Assembly (NCBI RefSeq): GCF_027943255.1
Contig: NC_072895.1
Coordinates: 73,348,001-73,412,000 of the forward strand
Direction of reading: 5' to 3'
DNA from: Anastrepha obliqua
Lineage: Eukaryota > Arthropoda > Insecta > Diptera > Tephritidae
DNA length: 64,000 nt
Below are positions 20,541 through 32,799 of this stretch, in pieces. How positions within the stretch are numbered: the stretch's first letter is position 1; each line of letters begins with the position of its first letter. The translations under genes and the position numbers were made by a program. The notes under the pieces were generated by a model that was not told the origin of the DNA, ran no database searches, and saw nothing but the letters and a program-made list of their open reading frames with translations.

Positions 20541-23430
20541 GAGTTCATGCATCGCCAAGTATCCAAAAACCGGATCCACTGCTCACACCGCAGCCGCAAA
20601 TAGTCGACAGTGCCTTTAAAAATGCGCAGTAATAATACAAAAAAAAATTGTATTGTTGCAACAGGGTTATATATGCAAAACTTGGACACTTCTTATGTCG
20701 GCTATAGGAATGCTCGTACATATTTGTTTGCATGCTTGCAACAGGTGAGTCGCGATGACGATCATGGCGGTGACTTCAACGTCAATGGTCCACAATAATA
20801 TATGGACTCTGTTGTTTTTTCAACATTTTATTTATGTCGTTATTATTATTGCTTTTTCTGGTGTTTTTTCTGTTGCCTTTTGCTTTATTGCCGTTATATG
20901 CATGACACGAAAATAATAACTGCTTTGCGGAAATGTGACACATGAAGTAAAGCGATTTATGTCTTTTTTCTATTGGCTGCTCTATATTTATCTATGATCA
21001 TATCTTTTGGCATTTGTGCTTTATAAATGTGTCCGTCATTAATCACGGCGGATTTCAATAGCTATGCACGTAAAATGAATGAAAATATCTGTTTAATGAA
21101 ACAGAGCATGAAACAAAGTGCAAACACGTCGACAAACTCGAATGCGGCTAAGAAAATTGTTTTATTTTTCCATTTTTTCTCTTGCTTCTCCTATCTGTTC
21201 ATACAAAAGCACACATAAATAAATCATTGAATTGCCATTTTATTAATGGTGCATACATTGAGGCGTTTAAGCGAGCGTAAAAGTTTATTTTATTGATTTG
21301 CTGATGGAAGTGATTTTTGACGCCATTTTGGTGATATTTTTTGTTAGCGACTCGGATAGTAAATACATATAATTACTTATACATACATATAAAGATATAT
21401 ACATATGAAGTAATATAATGCAAAAAATAAAGATTGATTAAGGCAGAACTTTGGCTTTGGCAAGTTGATACAATTTGTGATCTAACACATGGCACAAATA
21501 AGTAGTGGTACAAAATATTCGATGAACGCATAACTTCGTGAAGTGGTCCTGTGAATTGAACTGTACCAGACTACCATTGAGCGTTCTGAACCTTGTGGAT
21601 TATTTTCTATTGGTGCATAAATGGGAAGGAACTGCTCCCCCTCTATAACCCAGAGGCTTTTGTCTTCATAGATCCAGCATTCTCAGGCTTATTGGCGATT
21701 TAAAAAATTGGATCGCACGTTTCTCTGGTTACGCACGTTTCTGAAATGAACTTGAAAATCAATGGAAACCGCCATAAATGAGAGATAGTTCTGTGCCTAG
21801 TTTTTCATTTATTAAAAACCAAGCTTTTGACACTTTCAATGATGTAAACAATTTGGTATATTGCTGATTTATGGTAAATTTAAATAAATAATGGCATGGA
21901 GGTGTATTTAAGTCGCTGATTACGAAGCAAAAGCTTTTAGAGATTTTTAGAATACAAAATGGTGAATTCAATATGACGGCAACTTTTAATAATAATCATC
22001 CGATTTTAATTAAACTTCATATAGGGCATTACGATACGTGCGGTTAGTTCGGCTCGTGGAAGAAGTACTTCCAGATAAGGGTAGTTCGGTCGCTTTACTT
22101 CAAGTTCTTCAAGATCTCAGGGGACTACGCAAGCGGCAATCCGTTATTCATGTATGTATTCAGAGCGTGGGGAGACAAAGGTTACCAAGTTTTTCCTACG
22201 ATTCATTTTCGAATACATTTTTTAATTTTAAAAAACGTTAATTACTTAATCCTTCTTTTATGGTCAGGAAAGAATACTACAAAAATCACCCCATATATTA
22301 TGTAAGTCGCTCCGTAGTACAACTTCTGAGTTTTATTAAATTTGCATTCTGAAACACTGCCGATTTTAGATTAGGCGAAAACTTATTAAATCGGGGTTTC
22401 AAAGCTAAGATAAAAACATTGTGAAATGTGAAAGCAAAATGAAAATCTCTTGTGATTTCAGGAGACTTTTGGAGTACGTTAAATATGCTTTAGGGCATAT
22501 TATAGCCCCGTTCATTTGTATGGGCAAAAATTTTGCGGACTAAATATTTTTACTGAGCGGGCATTTAACTAATAAAATACTGCTATCGAGTGTCTATCAT
22601 CAGCTACACAAATTGACAAAATGAAATAAATAAAAATGACAAAATGAAATAAAAACCAAATTTAAATAAAATATTAAATTAAATAAATAACAGCAAAAAA
22701 AGCAACATGACACAAAATAAATTACTTATAAATAAAATTCTAGCATATTCATCAATAAAATTTGTGGCTTTGCTTTAATTTTTCAAATCAAAAGGTGTAC
22801 TATAACTTTCAGCTAAACAAATACACAATCAACCAAGTCTAACTGGAAATATAATTACCACAAATCAAATATAACATTGGAATAGGAATAAGAGTTGCAC
22901 CCAGTAACCATAACTAAATACATACATATACACCTAATCTAGTACAACATAAAAAAATAAAATTCCCAAATTAAAAGAAAATCATTTTACAAATAAAGGA
23001 ATACGTAACCAAACAATTAACGAAAGAAATATTAAAAAAATAGGAGAAAAGTAATAACTGTAAAACCTCGTTGCTTACAAAACAAGGCGCATTGGCACAG
23101 CAGCCAAAATTGAAATCTTAGCAGGATTTCCGAGAACGATTTTGAAGCTGAACCCCATATTTGAATTCCGTATGTTCACATTAGTTTGAATATTGCTTAT
23201 AAGTACTTTATTATCTAGTGACCACGCCGATTTTTGCCCGCGCTATAAAAATATCTGAGAGCGCCATGTATTATATCTTTGGGGAATTTGCGTGTTGATT
23301 AAAGTTACAGGAGGGCAAGATCTGTTGTGAAAAGTGAAAGTAATTTGTAGGGATAAATTACCAAAATTAATCTACTTGCAAAAGATGAAATTAACTATAA
23401 AAAAAGTTCATAGCGTTTTTGCCGATGACT
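20541..23430. other. Intergenic, no gene seen
   Basis: This is the longest apparently unique stretch in the first half of the window. It becomes very A-rich at about 22570-23060. A 67-codon frame at 22038-22241 lies in a slightly more GC-rich patch but matches nothing I recognise. No splice-bounded exon could be supported. Confidence 0.4.
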
Positions 23431-23434
23431 TTTA

Positions 23435-24345
23435 TTTAAACAAAAACAATAATTAGTTAATCAATTATACTTACCTATATCCGCCGTTGCGACCAATTTG
23501 TTGATGCCGTTCCGCAAAAAATCGTGCAGAAGTCAAAGAAGTTGGTGAGCTAGTTTTTAAGGACCTCTATGTTATCGAAGGTAACCCCTTCACATGGTTT
23601 GACAGGGAGCGGAAAGATGGTAATCGGTCGGTGCAAGGTGCAGAGAATACGGTGGACCCTAAAGGACCTCCCATTTGAGCTCTTGAAGTGTGGCTTTGAC
23701 GAATTGTGGAATCAATTGTTTGACCATGTCGATCAGGTCTATTTAGTCGAATAGCCTCATTCACGCGGTGTAGATGGGCAATGTAGAGCTCCGTGGCATT
23801 CTTTTCGAGCATTTTCCAGTGCACGATGCTTTCCCAGCCTCACCAAACACATATAATGATCTTCTTTGGGTCAAGATCCGGCTTAACTCTCGGCTTTGGT
23901 ACAAAACGTGACGATTCGATACAAAAAGCGCTGCCTATGACCTCGTGTAGCTCGATGGCGAGCGAGATACTGATTTGAAGGCGACTCTCTTTGTTTTTTT
24001 CCGTAAATTCCACTGAATGAAGGTGATTGAGAATTGTTTTATGATCGCAGCTAATTTTTTCTGCCAATTCCCTGCGACCTTCCTCCTTCAAAAGTGATTC
24101 GAGATGTTCCTTATCGAACTCAGAAGGCCTTCCGCTGCGGGATGTGTCATCGACGTCAAAGTCGCCATTTTTGAACTTTGCAAACCATTTTCGTGCTGAA
24201 TACTCGCCTATGGCACCTTCTCCATACACTTCGCAAATGTCTCTGGCTGCTTCGACAGCTTTTTGGCCTCGATGAAAACCAAAGAAGAGTGGGTGTCGAA
24301 AATATGGAGTTTTGCCTCGTGCGTATTCCATTTCTAAGCCTCAAA
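23435..24345 (-). mobile_element. DD34D mariner, degraded
   Basis: This is a minus-strand mariner gene with most regions present but repeated frame changes. No clear TIR pair was found, so the outer limits are approximate. Confidence 0.7.
23560..24331 (-). pseudogene. Mariner transposase (mellifera/mauritiana-like), frameshifted
   Basis: The gene starts at 24331. Its first 160 residues are open: a HTH region (AARDICEVYGEGAIGE, ARKWFAKFKNGDFDVDD, SGRPSEFDKEHLE), DHKTILNHLHS, then KPRVKPDLDPKKIIICVW. A stretch carrying the first catalytic D (normally VTGDEKW) is deleted between LAIELHEVIGSAF and KPRVKPD. Downstream, LYIAHLHRVNEAIRLNRPDR is intact, but the second and third D regions are scrambled by frameshifts (SFRSLSNHV remains). 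The subfamily is judged from memory of related sequences. Confidence 0.75.
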
Positions 24346-25082
24346 ACTAATAAAAAATTAAATAACTCAAAGATACAATTAACACAATTTTGTTGAGCAG
24401 AAAGAGTTGTATCAAATTAACACTTACTCTTTGCCAAACAGTAAACAAATCGCTCTAAAATATAAGCAAAAATTTATAAAAACGTCATGAACTTAACGTC
24501 AGAAATTCAAATTAACGGCGAAGTGCACGAACAACACTTTTTTCGTTCCTCAAAGTGCACCAAGAAAAATTAAGCCTTTGATTGTGTCATATAGATGAAG
24601 GAAACTACAAAGTTTCGCTCTTTTAGTTTTTAAAAATATTTGCTTACACTGGTTTACAAATAATAAATGATATTTTTTTCTAGGAACCAAACCACCCAAA
24701 TTTCATATAAAATCTTTCGCTGAGTCAAAAAACTTACATAATTCGTTTCTGTCAAATCTGGCGATCCACAAAAAAAAATTTTGATTTAAGGAAAATAATG
24801 TAGGTCATGAAAACTTGTAATACCTGCAGAATGCTTTAATTTTTAATTAAAATTAAAAAAATTAAGCGTAAAAGCGTTTTTTGGAAAATCTGTACAAATT
24901 TTCGATTTATATTGCAAACGGTACACTCGTACCGTAAGAAAATTATTTTCGAATAACTTTATCTTACTTATTTCTTAAATCTAATATATGTTGAAACAGA
25001 TTAAGATACAAATTTTTCAATTGATATTCAAGCTATTCGCATTAGGTTACTTAGGGTTATAAACTTGAATTATAAAACGACA
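24346..25082. other. Intergenic, no gene seen
   Basis: Very AT-rich DNA between two mariner copies. Nothing was recognised. Confidence 0.4.
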
Positions 25083-25086
25083 TATA

Positions 25087-26366
25087 AGGTTGTCAAAAAA
25101 GTCTTGCGGTATTTCCGCAAGCTTGTCTTTGCAAGCGCGTAGTTCTAGTTGTATTCGTCGCATCGGTTCACGCTAGAGCTTTTTGGAAAGCTCTTTTCCC
25201 GTGCTAACACGTGTTTGATTAATTGTTGTTTGCTTTTAGTCGTTCGTGAGTTATAGCGTCGCAAACATGGAGCAAAATAAAGAGAAAATACGGCATATTT
25301 TACAGTACTACTACGATAAAGGCAAAAATGCATCTCATGCTGCCAATAAAATTTGTGCAGTTTATGGACCCGATACAGTTTCCATTTCCACCGCACAACG
25401 ATGGTTTCAACGTTTTCGTTTTGGTGCAGAGGTGATCGAAGATGCGCCACGGTCCGGAAGGCCTGTGGTCAAAAATTGCGATAAAATCGTTGAATTGATC
25501 GAAAGAGACCGGCATAGTAGCAGCCGCAGCATCGGCCAAGAGCTGGGCATGAGTCATCAAACCGTTATAAACCTTTTGAAGAAGCTTGGGTTCAAAAAGA
25601 AGCTCGATGTATGGGTGCCACACGACTTGGCGCAAAAAACCATTTTTGCCCGTATGGATGCATGCGAATCGCTTCTGAATCGCAACAAAATTGACCAGTT
25701 TTTGATGCGGATGGTGACTGGCGATGAAAAGTGGGTCACTTACGAATACGTGAAGCGCAAACGGTCATGGTTGAAAAGCGGTGAAGCTGCCCAGACGGTG
25801 GCCAAGCCTGGATTGACGGCCAGGAAGGTTCTTCTGTGTGTTTGGTGAGATTGGCAGGGAATCATCCACTATGAGCTGCTCCCCTATAGCCAAACGCTCA
25901 ATTCGGACCTGTACTGCCAACAACTGGACCGCTTGAATGCAGCACTCATGCAGAAGAGGCCATCTTTGATCAACAGAGGCCGAATTGTCTTCCATCAGGA
26001 CAACGCCAGGCCACACACATCTTTGGTGACGCGCCAGAAGCTCCGGGAGCTCGGATGGGAGGTTCTTTTGCATCCACCGATTAGTCCGGATCTCGCACCA
26101 AGTGATTACCACCTATTTCTGTCCATGGCGAACGAGCTTGGTAGTCGGAAGTTGTCCACAAGAGAGTCCTGTGAAAATTGGCTCTCCGAGTTTTTTGACA
26201 ATAGGGAAGCGAGCTTCTATAAGAGGGACATTATGAAGTTGGCATCTCGTTGGGAACTCGTCATCGAACAAAACGGCGCATATTTGACTTAAATCGCATT
26301 ATTATAACCAATTTTATAAACAATTGAAAATTCAATAAAAATACCGCAAGACTTTTTTGACAACCT
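25087..26366 (+). mobile_element. Nearly intact mariner with perfect 28-bp TIRs
   Basis: This 1280-bp element is bounded by perfect 28-bp inverted repeats (25087-25114 and 26339-26366), each beginning AGGTTGTCAAAAAAGTCTTG. TATA lies on both sides, so a TA duplication is present (25085-25086 and 26367-26368). Both ends and the whole transposase gene are preserved, which makes it the best-preserved DNA transposon in the window. Confidence 0.92.
25267..26292 (+). pseudogene. Mariner DD34D transposase with a single nonsense codon
   Basis: The ATG at 25267 starts MEQNKEKIRHILQYYYDKGK. The paired HTH domains run to about residue 115 (NKICAVYGPDTVSISTAQRW, IGQELGMSHQTVINLLKKLG), followed by the WVPHDL linker. 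The catalytic residues lie in TGDEKWV, FHQDNARPHTSL and SPDLAPSDYHLF, with 34 residues between the second and third D. The full frame is 341 codons, close to the usual mariner length of about 345. The only lesion seen is TGA at 25846-25848, directly after LLCVW, where mariners normally have a second W; a single G-to-A change explains it. A conserved PPYSPDL also reads PPISPDL here. Confidence 0.92.
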
Positions 26367-26368
26367 TA

Positions 26369-26918
26369 TATTAACAGAAATTTTTTTTCAAGGACAGCAG
26401 AAAAGGAGGACGAACTTAAAAGACAAACTAAAATATCCCTGAATTAAAGATATCGAAGGGCAAAAAAAAACTTATTAAAAATTATATATTTTTTATTTAC
26501 ACAATCTTTTAAAAAGATTTTAGGCACTAATCAAAAACCTCGCAAATACGTAAATGCAAAAGTCATTCCGCTTAGAGTAAAAAATGGAAAAAAAATTATG
26601 TAGGTCTTCGGACTCAGCGACCGATTTTACATAGCAATTGGATGGTTTAGTTCATGGGGTTTTCTTAAGCTGTAAACTGATATATCTGACAGTATAAGGT
26701 ATACAACTTAATTGAAACTAATGATTGGCTAATTGCCAATCAAACGTGCAAAACATTGTTGTTGGTCTAGTCCCACCACCACTAATGAATGCGCCTAGGG
26801 TGGAGAAAAAAGGCAATTAACTGTGAGCACATGGAGATAAATTAGATTTTGAAATCGAAGAGTCGCACAAAGTAGTTTTATTAATCCCGAGAAGTTTGGA
26901 GTGCAAAGGTAAAGAGCA
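26369..26918. other. Intergenic, no gene seen
   Basis: AT-rich DNA. Nothing was recognised beyond the start of the LINE B tail at about 26922. Confidence 0.4.
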
Positions 26919-26921
26919 TAC

Positions 26922-27884
26922 GTAGGTAGGTAGGTAGGGTGGTTGTCATAAGACACACTTATACCTTTCGCAGGTCCATTGTGATACCACTGGAGCTTAT
27001 CCTTACTCTACGTGTTCCTTTTCAAACCATCCGGTTGCTTTAATAAACGAGCAGAGCTTCGTTAGTTTTAGATGGGCTATGTCCGCTACATCGGTTAGAA
27101 ATGCTGTATCAAGAGTGCGCAGCCTTCTCATAGCTAGGCTTTCACACTCACATAAAAAGTGTCTGACTGTTTCCTCTTCTTCTGCGTTAAGACAGCTTCT
27201 ACAGAAATCGAAGTACGGGAGTCCTAACCTTCTAGCGTGTCTGCCTATTAAACAATGACCAGTTAATACACCTATCATTTTTCTTATAGATTCTCTGTTG
27301 AATCTTAGCAAGATCTTCGATCGACCGCTGTTCTAGTTCGGCCATGTCTGTCTGCTTAGTTTGCATGTTGTGAGGTTTTGCCAACTTGTAATTACATTTT
27401 TGATGGTTTCCCTGTCTATAAATAATTTACAAGTGGCTATGGGCATGGGTATCAGCGCCTTATCCGGTTCGAGATCGAGCGTTGTACCGGTTCGTGCAAG
27501 TTCATCCGTCTTACATTTTCCTGCAATGTTCCTGTGGCCTGGTACCCAGATAAGGTGCACCTTGTAGCACTTAGATACGTCATCTAGTAGTTTAAAACAT
27601 TCTAGAACTGTTTTTGACGAGTGCGTTTTTGATTCAAGCGCTTTTATTGCTGCTTGACTGTCCGAGTAAATGAAGACTTCATTTGTGGGTAATACTCTCG
27701 TTTTTATTTCTTTAAGTCCCTCTTTTATGGCAGTGACTTCCGCCTGAAATACACTGCAATGATCAGGTAAGCGAAATGATTGGCATACTCCGAGTTTATC
27801 GGAGTAGACCCCTCCACCTACTTTGTTGTCCAGTTTTGAGCCATCTGTGTAGATGTTTAAGTCATTTTTCTTAACAATAATATT
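26922..27884 (-). mobile_element. LINE family B, 5'-truncated copy 1
   Basis: This is a minus-strand non-LTR retrotransposon 3' part. Its tail is a TAGG repeat at 26922-26938 (CCTA repeat on the coding strand), not poly(A). It contains a complete RNase H domain and the C-terminal zinc-knuckle region. A second copy with a related TAGA/TAGG tail lies at 46614-47230. Confidence 0.8.
27003..27882 (-). pseudogene. LINE B RNase H domain and C-terminus, one stop
   Basis: A single frame reads IYTDGSK (first D), FQAEVTAIKEGL (E), IYSDSQAAIKAL (D) and LIWVPGHRNIAGK with DELARTG. This is a full RNase H of the type found in I/LOA/R1-like LINEs. It is followed by HCLIGRHARRLG and the zinc-binding tail FCRSCLNAEEEETVRHFLCEC. 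The only interruption is a TAG at about 27333-27335, after RQTWPN. RT and endonuclease are missing because of 5' truncation. RNase H in such elements removes the RNA template during target-primed reverse transcription. Confidence 0.85.
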
Positions 27885-29430
27885 CCATCAAATTTACTGT
27901 TAAATAATTTAATATATTTCATTAAATAATTTTTTCTACTCAATTTGTATGAACTTTTTTCCATAAGTATGGTAATTACAGATAGGCTAGCAATTATAAA
28001 AATTTTTGAGCCAGAAACTGTATGGACTTAAAAGTTTTCAGCATTCTCGACATTCCCTTCTTATTAAAATGCAAATAATAGAAAGCTTGAAACACATTCT
28101 GACATCCTGTATAAGACTTTTTAGATACCTGGAAATTAATATCCTTTTATATACAATAATATACACACATCTAACTACAATATTCGCTCAATGATACCGT
28201 TGGAACTTTCATTAAGTCATTTATTTTGATTTTATTTGAATTTTTTCTCGTCATAATTTAATTTTCAGTAAACTTAGACGAGCACAATCTGCCTCCAAGG
28301 CATCCAGCTTTGTTGTTCCTCACCTGCAAAAGCTAAATGTTCCATCCTAAGAGACAAAAGATAAAAACACAATACACACACATATACTACGTAGGTAAGG
28401 TAAGCGGATGCTCCAGAGCTTGTGCCATCTACTTAAATATATGTACCGTATAACTTGTCTTTTGTCTACTGAGTTGATGGCAGTGCAATTTCTGTTATGG
28501 TTATGACTGCCACACGTCAATACAACGACAAAAAATGTCAAAACTCACGAGATAAAGATATAAAAAACTTTACATGTTAGGCTTTTATTAAATATTCAAC
28601 GAAGATGACACTTTGGCCATTTATAACATATGCACACACACATACCTTTCCATTTATGGAACAATCGCACAAAACATACCAAATGGCGAACTGTATGTGT
28701 GCAGGATGTGGCAAATGGCTAATGTGGCCACTTCTTAATTTGTTATGCCATTCAGGTTTTATTGCTAAACTTTTCGGTATTCGTCCCAACCGCTCATCCA
28801 CCCACCGCTAGCTTACTAGCGTATTATGCATTTGCGCTTGCTTCTGATATACATATATACATACATACATACGTACATACATATAAATGTAATATGAATA
28901 TACGCCTGGAATATATGCTAGTCTGCCATAGTAGGTGACGGTTGACTGGATGTCTGACAGTTAACTTGGTCCAATAAGTAGTGCAAGTAATTGCATAGGT
29001 AAAGTTTTTTATGTGAAAAATTAATAAAATTTTGATTGCCACTTTAGGCCGCAGGCTGAAAGCAATTTCCAAGTGACAACCCGTTAGTCGTTAAAGGAAT
29101 GTTGATTTTATTACTTCTGTTTGTTTCGTTTGGCGTTGCAAATATGCAAGTAATAATTAAATATTGCGGTATGACATGCTGGGGAGAAATATTTATGACC
29201 AGAAAGAAATTTATTGCATTTTTATAAGTGTTAAGGGAAATTAATGGCTTAATCAAGAGGACAATATTACGAATTCAAAAGTAAAAAGGAGTTTATATAT
29301 CTTTCGGGTGCTATAAGGAGGAAGTATAATACTATGCAGTGGAATTTATTTATTAGTGCCGAAAATGTTAAGTGGTGCATTTTCCAAAGAAGAAGATTCC
29401 AAAGGAGAAGAAAATAACAACAATAATATA
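27885..29430. other. Intergenic, CATA microsatellite
   Basis: No gene was recognised. A CATA/CGTA repeat lies at about 28848-28884. The rest is AT-rich unique-looking sequence. Confidence 0.45.
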
Positions 29431-29432
29431 TA

Positions 29433-30372
29433 GGGGAAAATGGGGAGTTGTGAGACACAGGGAGTTGTGAGACATTGTTACCTTCCGGCAATATTCATTT
29501 GGTTACATTCGATTTTAAGTGTCAACAAGTGTTCTCGATGCGATCTCACTTTTCAGCTAGCATTGGCCATATTTACACGCATTCGACGCGTCTCTCCAGT
29601 TACTGTGTTTTGGAATTTCTCGGTAAGTTTTTTTCATCATTTGTTTTGCGATACATTCGATCAGTTGTTGAAGCAAATTGCAAATGTTAATATATACAAA
29701 TTATTAATTGTCCTATTAGCTTTCAATTTACACATTCACTTGGGCATGAACGTTCGATGTGTTTATGACTACGCAGCCATTTATAAAAAAACGATTTGGG
29801 GAGTTGTGAGACACCGTTTTTTTCGACGTTTTAACGCATCTTTCATAAGTACCTCGCAATATTCATGCATTGTTTGTATATATATCATGAAATTTTTGGT
29901 TAAATTTGAGTTTTTATTGTTTTTCCGCTTTTTCGTAGATTTCTCATTTATCATGCCGCGTCATAGGTATGTGAGTGAGTCAAGTAAAACAACGATCGAT
30001 GCAAATATATTATTGGTTGCAATCAAGGAAATTTTGGTTGAGAAAAAGGCAATACGATCTGTTGGTCGGGCATACGATATAGATAAATCATTTTTCATCT
30101 TAATAAAGAACTAACAACTAAAATAAGTCATTTTTATTGATTTAAACCATGGTGTCTCACAACTCCCCACATTTTTGTATTTTGTATTATATTTTATATT
30201 ATTATATACAGTTTTAATTTTAAGGAAAATTGTAGTTTTGTTAAATAGGCCATACCAATAGCTTCCAGTATTCATTGACTAAAGATTCCATCGTTGACAT
30301 ATGCAGAATCTTAAGATTTTGAGTAATACGGGTCCAAAAACAAAACCCGTCTCACAACTCCCCATTCTCCCT
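29433..30372 (+). mobile_element. Pogo-like element with repeated terminal motif
   Basis: This 940-bp element runs from GGGGAAAATGGGGAGTTGTG after TA (29431-29432) to CTCACAACTCCCCATTCTCC plus CT before TA (30373-30374); the ends are inverted repeats of about 24 bp. The core GGGAGTTGTGAGAC occurs five times: 29442-29457, 29460-29474 and 29798-29813 in plus orientation, and 30153-30168 and 30349-30363 inverted. It encodes a short Psq-type DNA-binding fragment. The pogo/Tigger assignment rests on that domain and the TA target (inference). Confidence 0.75.
29953..30114 (+). pseudogene. Truncated pogo-type transposase N-terminus (HTH-Psq)
   Basis: The ATG at 29953 starts MPRHRYVSESSKTTIDANIL. 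The stretch AIKEILVEKKAIRSVGRAYDID then fits the Psq/CENP-B-type helix-turn-helix found at the N-terminus of pogo/Tigger transposases, where it binds the element ends. The frame stops after 53 residues (FFILIKN), so the second HTH and the DDE nuclease are absent. This methionine lies inside a longer open frame (29440-30114) whose upstream part I take to be non-coding terminal sequence. Confidence 0.6.
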
Positions 30373-30387
30373 TACTAAGCATTAAAC

Positions 30388-30690
30388 GCGGACGCCGTAG
30401 CCGAATGGTTTGGTGCGTAATTACCATTCGGAATTCACAGATAGAACGTTGGTTGGAATCTCGGTGAAAGTAAAATTAATAAAAACATTTTTCTAATAGC
30501 GATCGCGCGAGTGTATTTCTGCCATGAAAAAGCTCCTCATAAAAAACCATTTGCCGTTTGGAGTCGGCTTGAAACTGTAGGTCCCTCCATTTGTGGAACA
30601 ACATCAAGACGCAGACCACAAATTGTAGGAGGAGCTCGGCCAAACACCCAAAAAAGGGTGTACGCGCCAATTATATACATATATATTAAA
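30388..30690 (+). mobile_element. tRNA-derived SINE, copy c (full length)
   Basis: This is the best full-length plus-strand copy. The tRNA-like head GCGGACGCCGTAGCCGAATG carries the A box; TTGGTTGGAATCTCGG is the B-box region, with one change from GGTTCGAATC. The body runs through TATTTCTGCCATGAAAAAGC and CCATTTGTGGAACAACATC to GGAGCTCGGCCAAACACCC. The 3' end reads GGGTGTACGCGCCAATTATA and passes into a TATA/CATA tail. It begins only about 14 bp after the end of the pogo-like element. Confidence 0.9.
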
Positions 30691-31795
30691 CGCATAGAAC
30701 GAGGTCAAAAAATATTTATCACTTCTTCTTTTTGTTGCTTCAACTTTAAAGAACCTTCATCGCCTTATTAATCGCGTTGCCAGCTAATGAATTTAAAACC
30801 CTATCGTAATAGATTAACCTTTCTTGCAGGAATTTCAAAGTTCGCCTTCTAAATACTTCAGCTAAATGCCCTACAATTTTGGAAATATTAATTTTCAATG
30901 TTCCGATACGTAATCTGCGTCGGGTCTGAATATTTATGTAGAAGAAAGTATAATAGTATTCTACCAAATTTGCTCCTTTGACTGGTGTCTTTTCTGAGTT
31001 AGATGTTGTACCTTCCTTACGGAGCAGTCCGTAGCTTATTATGTGATTATTTTTAAGTTGCAATTAAGTATCCTTATCCTATAGTCGTAAAGTTATTTCT
31101 GTTAATTTGGCTAAATAAATAATGTAGCTGCAAAATTGTCTATATTTTAGGCCATTGCAGATGAAATCGTTATGTAGTACTTCTTGATTTTTCCCAGTAT
31201 TTCGCATACTCAATTTTTATTTCCTCACTAATTTAATTTTTTACAAGGCTATAAGGTTTCAAAGGACAAAATGTTCAAAAAGTTGTTTAAAATACTTACT
31301 CACTTTGTGCTTTTAATATGAACTTGAAATGGACGAGGATGTATTCATCTGTTAAATTCATCTATATTCACCTATAAAAAAAAATTATTTCCATTTGTTA
31401 AGAACAAATATAGATTTGTATAGTATCCATTGCGTATATTTTACTCCGTAGGAAGAAAGTTCAACTATTTCTTATAGGTTCTGTATAAGAAAAAGAACGA
31501 AGCTAAAAAGTAAACAGTTTGTTAATATTTTCCAAAAAACTTATTGGCTATTTTTGAATTTGATTTTAACGTACATTCTGTAAAAACAAATATCGGGAAT
31601 TGTTCATTTAAAAAGCGCGCGTTACACATGTATCTAAATTCTTGTTTTGAAATGTTGGTACAACTGTCCCCTATAGTTTCGCAGAGTTTCAGTGTGATCT
31701 GCCTATTAGCTTGTTTTTAGCATTTAATTATATCAGTCAGCCGCAGGTGTGCTCTGCGAACAATAAATTTTTCTTATTTTTTTTGTTCTGAAGGG
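30691..31795. other. Intergenic, no gene seen
   Basis: No element was recognised. The 105-codon minus-strand frame at 31063-30746 has no recognisable domain. Confidence 0.4.
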
Positions 31796-32510
31796 GATTT
31801 CGTGTAACGAATCGTTAAAATCTTGCAGAAAGCCTATGGCGAGTGTGCTTATCAAAAACACGGGTCTACGAGTGGTATAAGGCTTTTGCAGGGGGCCGAG
31901 AAGTCGTGCAAGATTTGCCCCGATCTGGTTACCCATCAACGTCTTCAACGGATGAAAACGTCGTCAAAGACAAGGAAATTATGCTGGAACGCCATCATTT
32001 AAGTTTGAGTGAGGTAACTCGTGACCTTAGTGTGTCCCACGAATCAATTTGCAATATTTTACAACATCAATTGGGCATGACAAGCGACTCGTTCCAAGAG
32101 AGTTGAATTTCTTTCAAAAAATTCTTCGGAAGAAAGTGGCTGAAGACATGCTTGAGTAAGTGAATTCGAACCAAACGTTTATTCAGCGTATCATACCAGG
32201 TGATGAGACGTGGGTACATGAGTTTGACATGCAAACCAGTCAACAGGCGGTAGAATGGCGTCATCTAAAACCCACGTCTTGTGCCTTTTTCCTTTTCCCA
32301 AAACTTAAATTGCCACTTCGCGAACGCCGCTTTGAGTCGATAGAGGTCATAAAGGAGAATTCGTTGAAGGGGCTGAAGAAGATATCTTCAAACGCATTTA
32401 AAAAGTACTTTGATGACTGGACTAATCGTTGGCATATATGTATTGCTTCGATTCGAAGTCGAAGCCTATTTTGAAGTCGACAAAATAAATTTTGATGACT
32501 AAACAATTAA
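31796..32510 (+). pseudogene. DD34D mariner remnant with internal deletion
   Basis: The plus strand reads, with frame changes, RVYEWYKAFAGGREVVQDLP, LSEVTRDLSVSHESICNILQ (HTH), IIPGDETWVHEFDMQTSQQ (first D), then after a deletion CAFFLFPKLKLPLRERRFES and YFDDWTNRWHICIAS at the C-terminus. The deletion removes the second D and part of the third region. A sister copy lies at 51300-52045. Confidence 0.75.
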
Positions 32511-32799
32511 TTTGCATTTTATTGAACAATTCCCGGCACTTCTTGACGGAATGTATGTTTAATAAACAAATGAGAGTCAGCTGTTTGTTTTGCCATGGCA
32601 AGCGTGAATAAATAAAAGTAATAATCTATTAATATTTTAAAATTAGCAAAGCCAGATGGAAATCTACCGAATCTGACAATCATTTATAATTAGAAACTTG
32701 ATCAAGGTACTTCAGCAAGGATTGTTTTTCATATTAGGTCTTATAAGGAACATATTTTGCCTCGGGCTCGAAGCCCACAGCAGACATGAAACACTAAAT

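Noticed and set aside
29440..29952. Long open frame upstream of the Psq-type domain (part of a 224-codon frame)
   Set aside because: It starts inside the terminal repeat of the pogo-like element and lacks any recognisable domain before MPRHRYV. I kept only the 53-residue HTH part.
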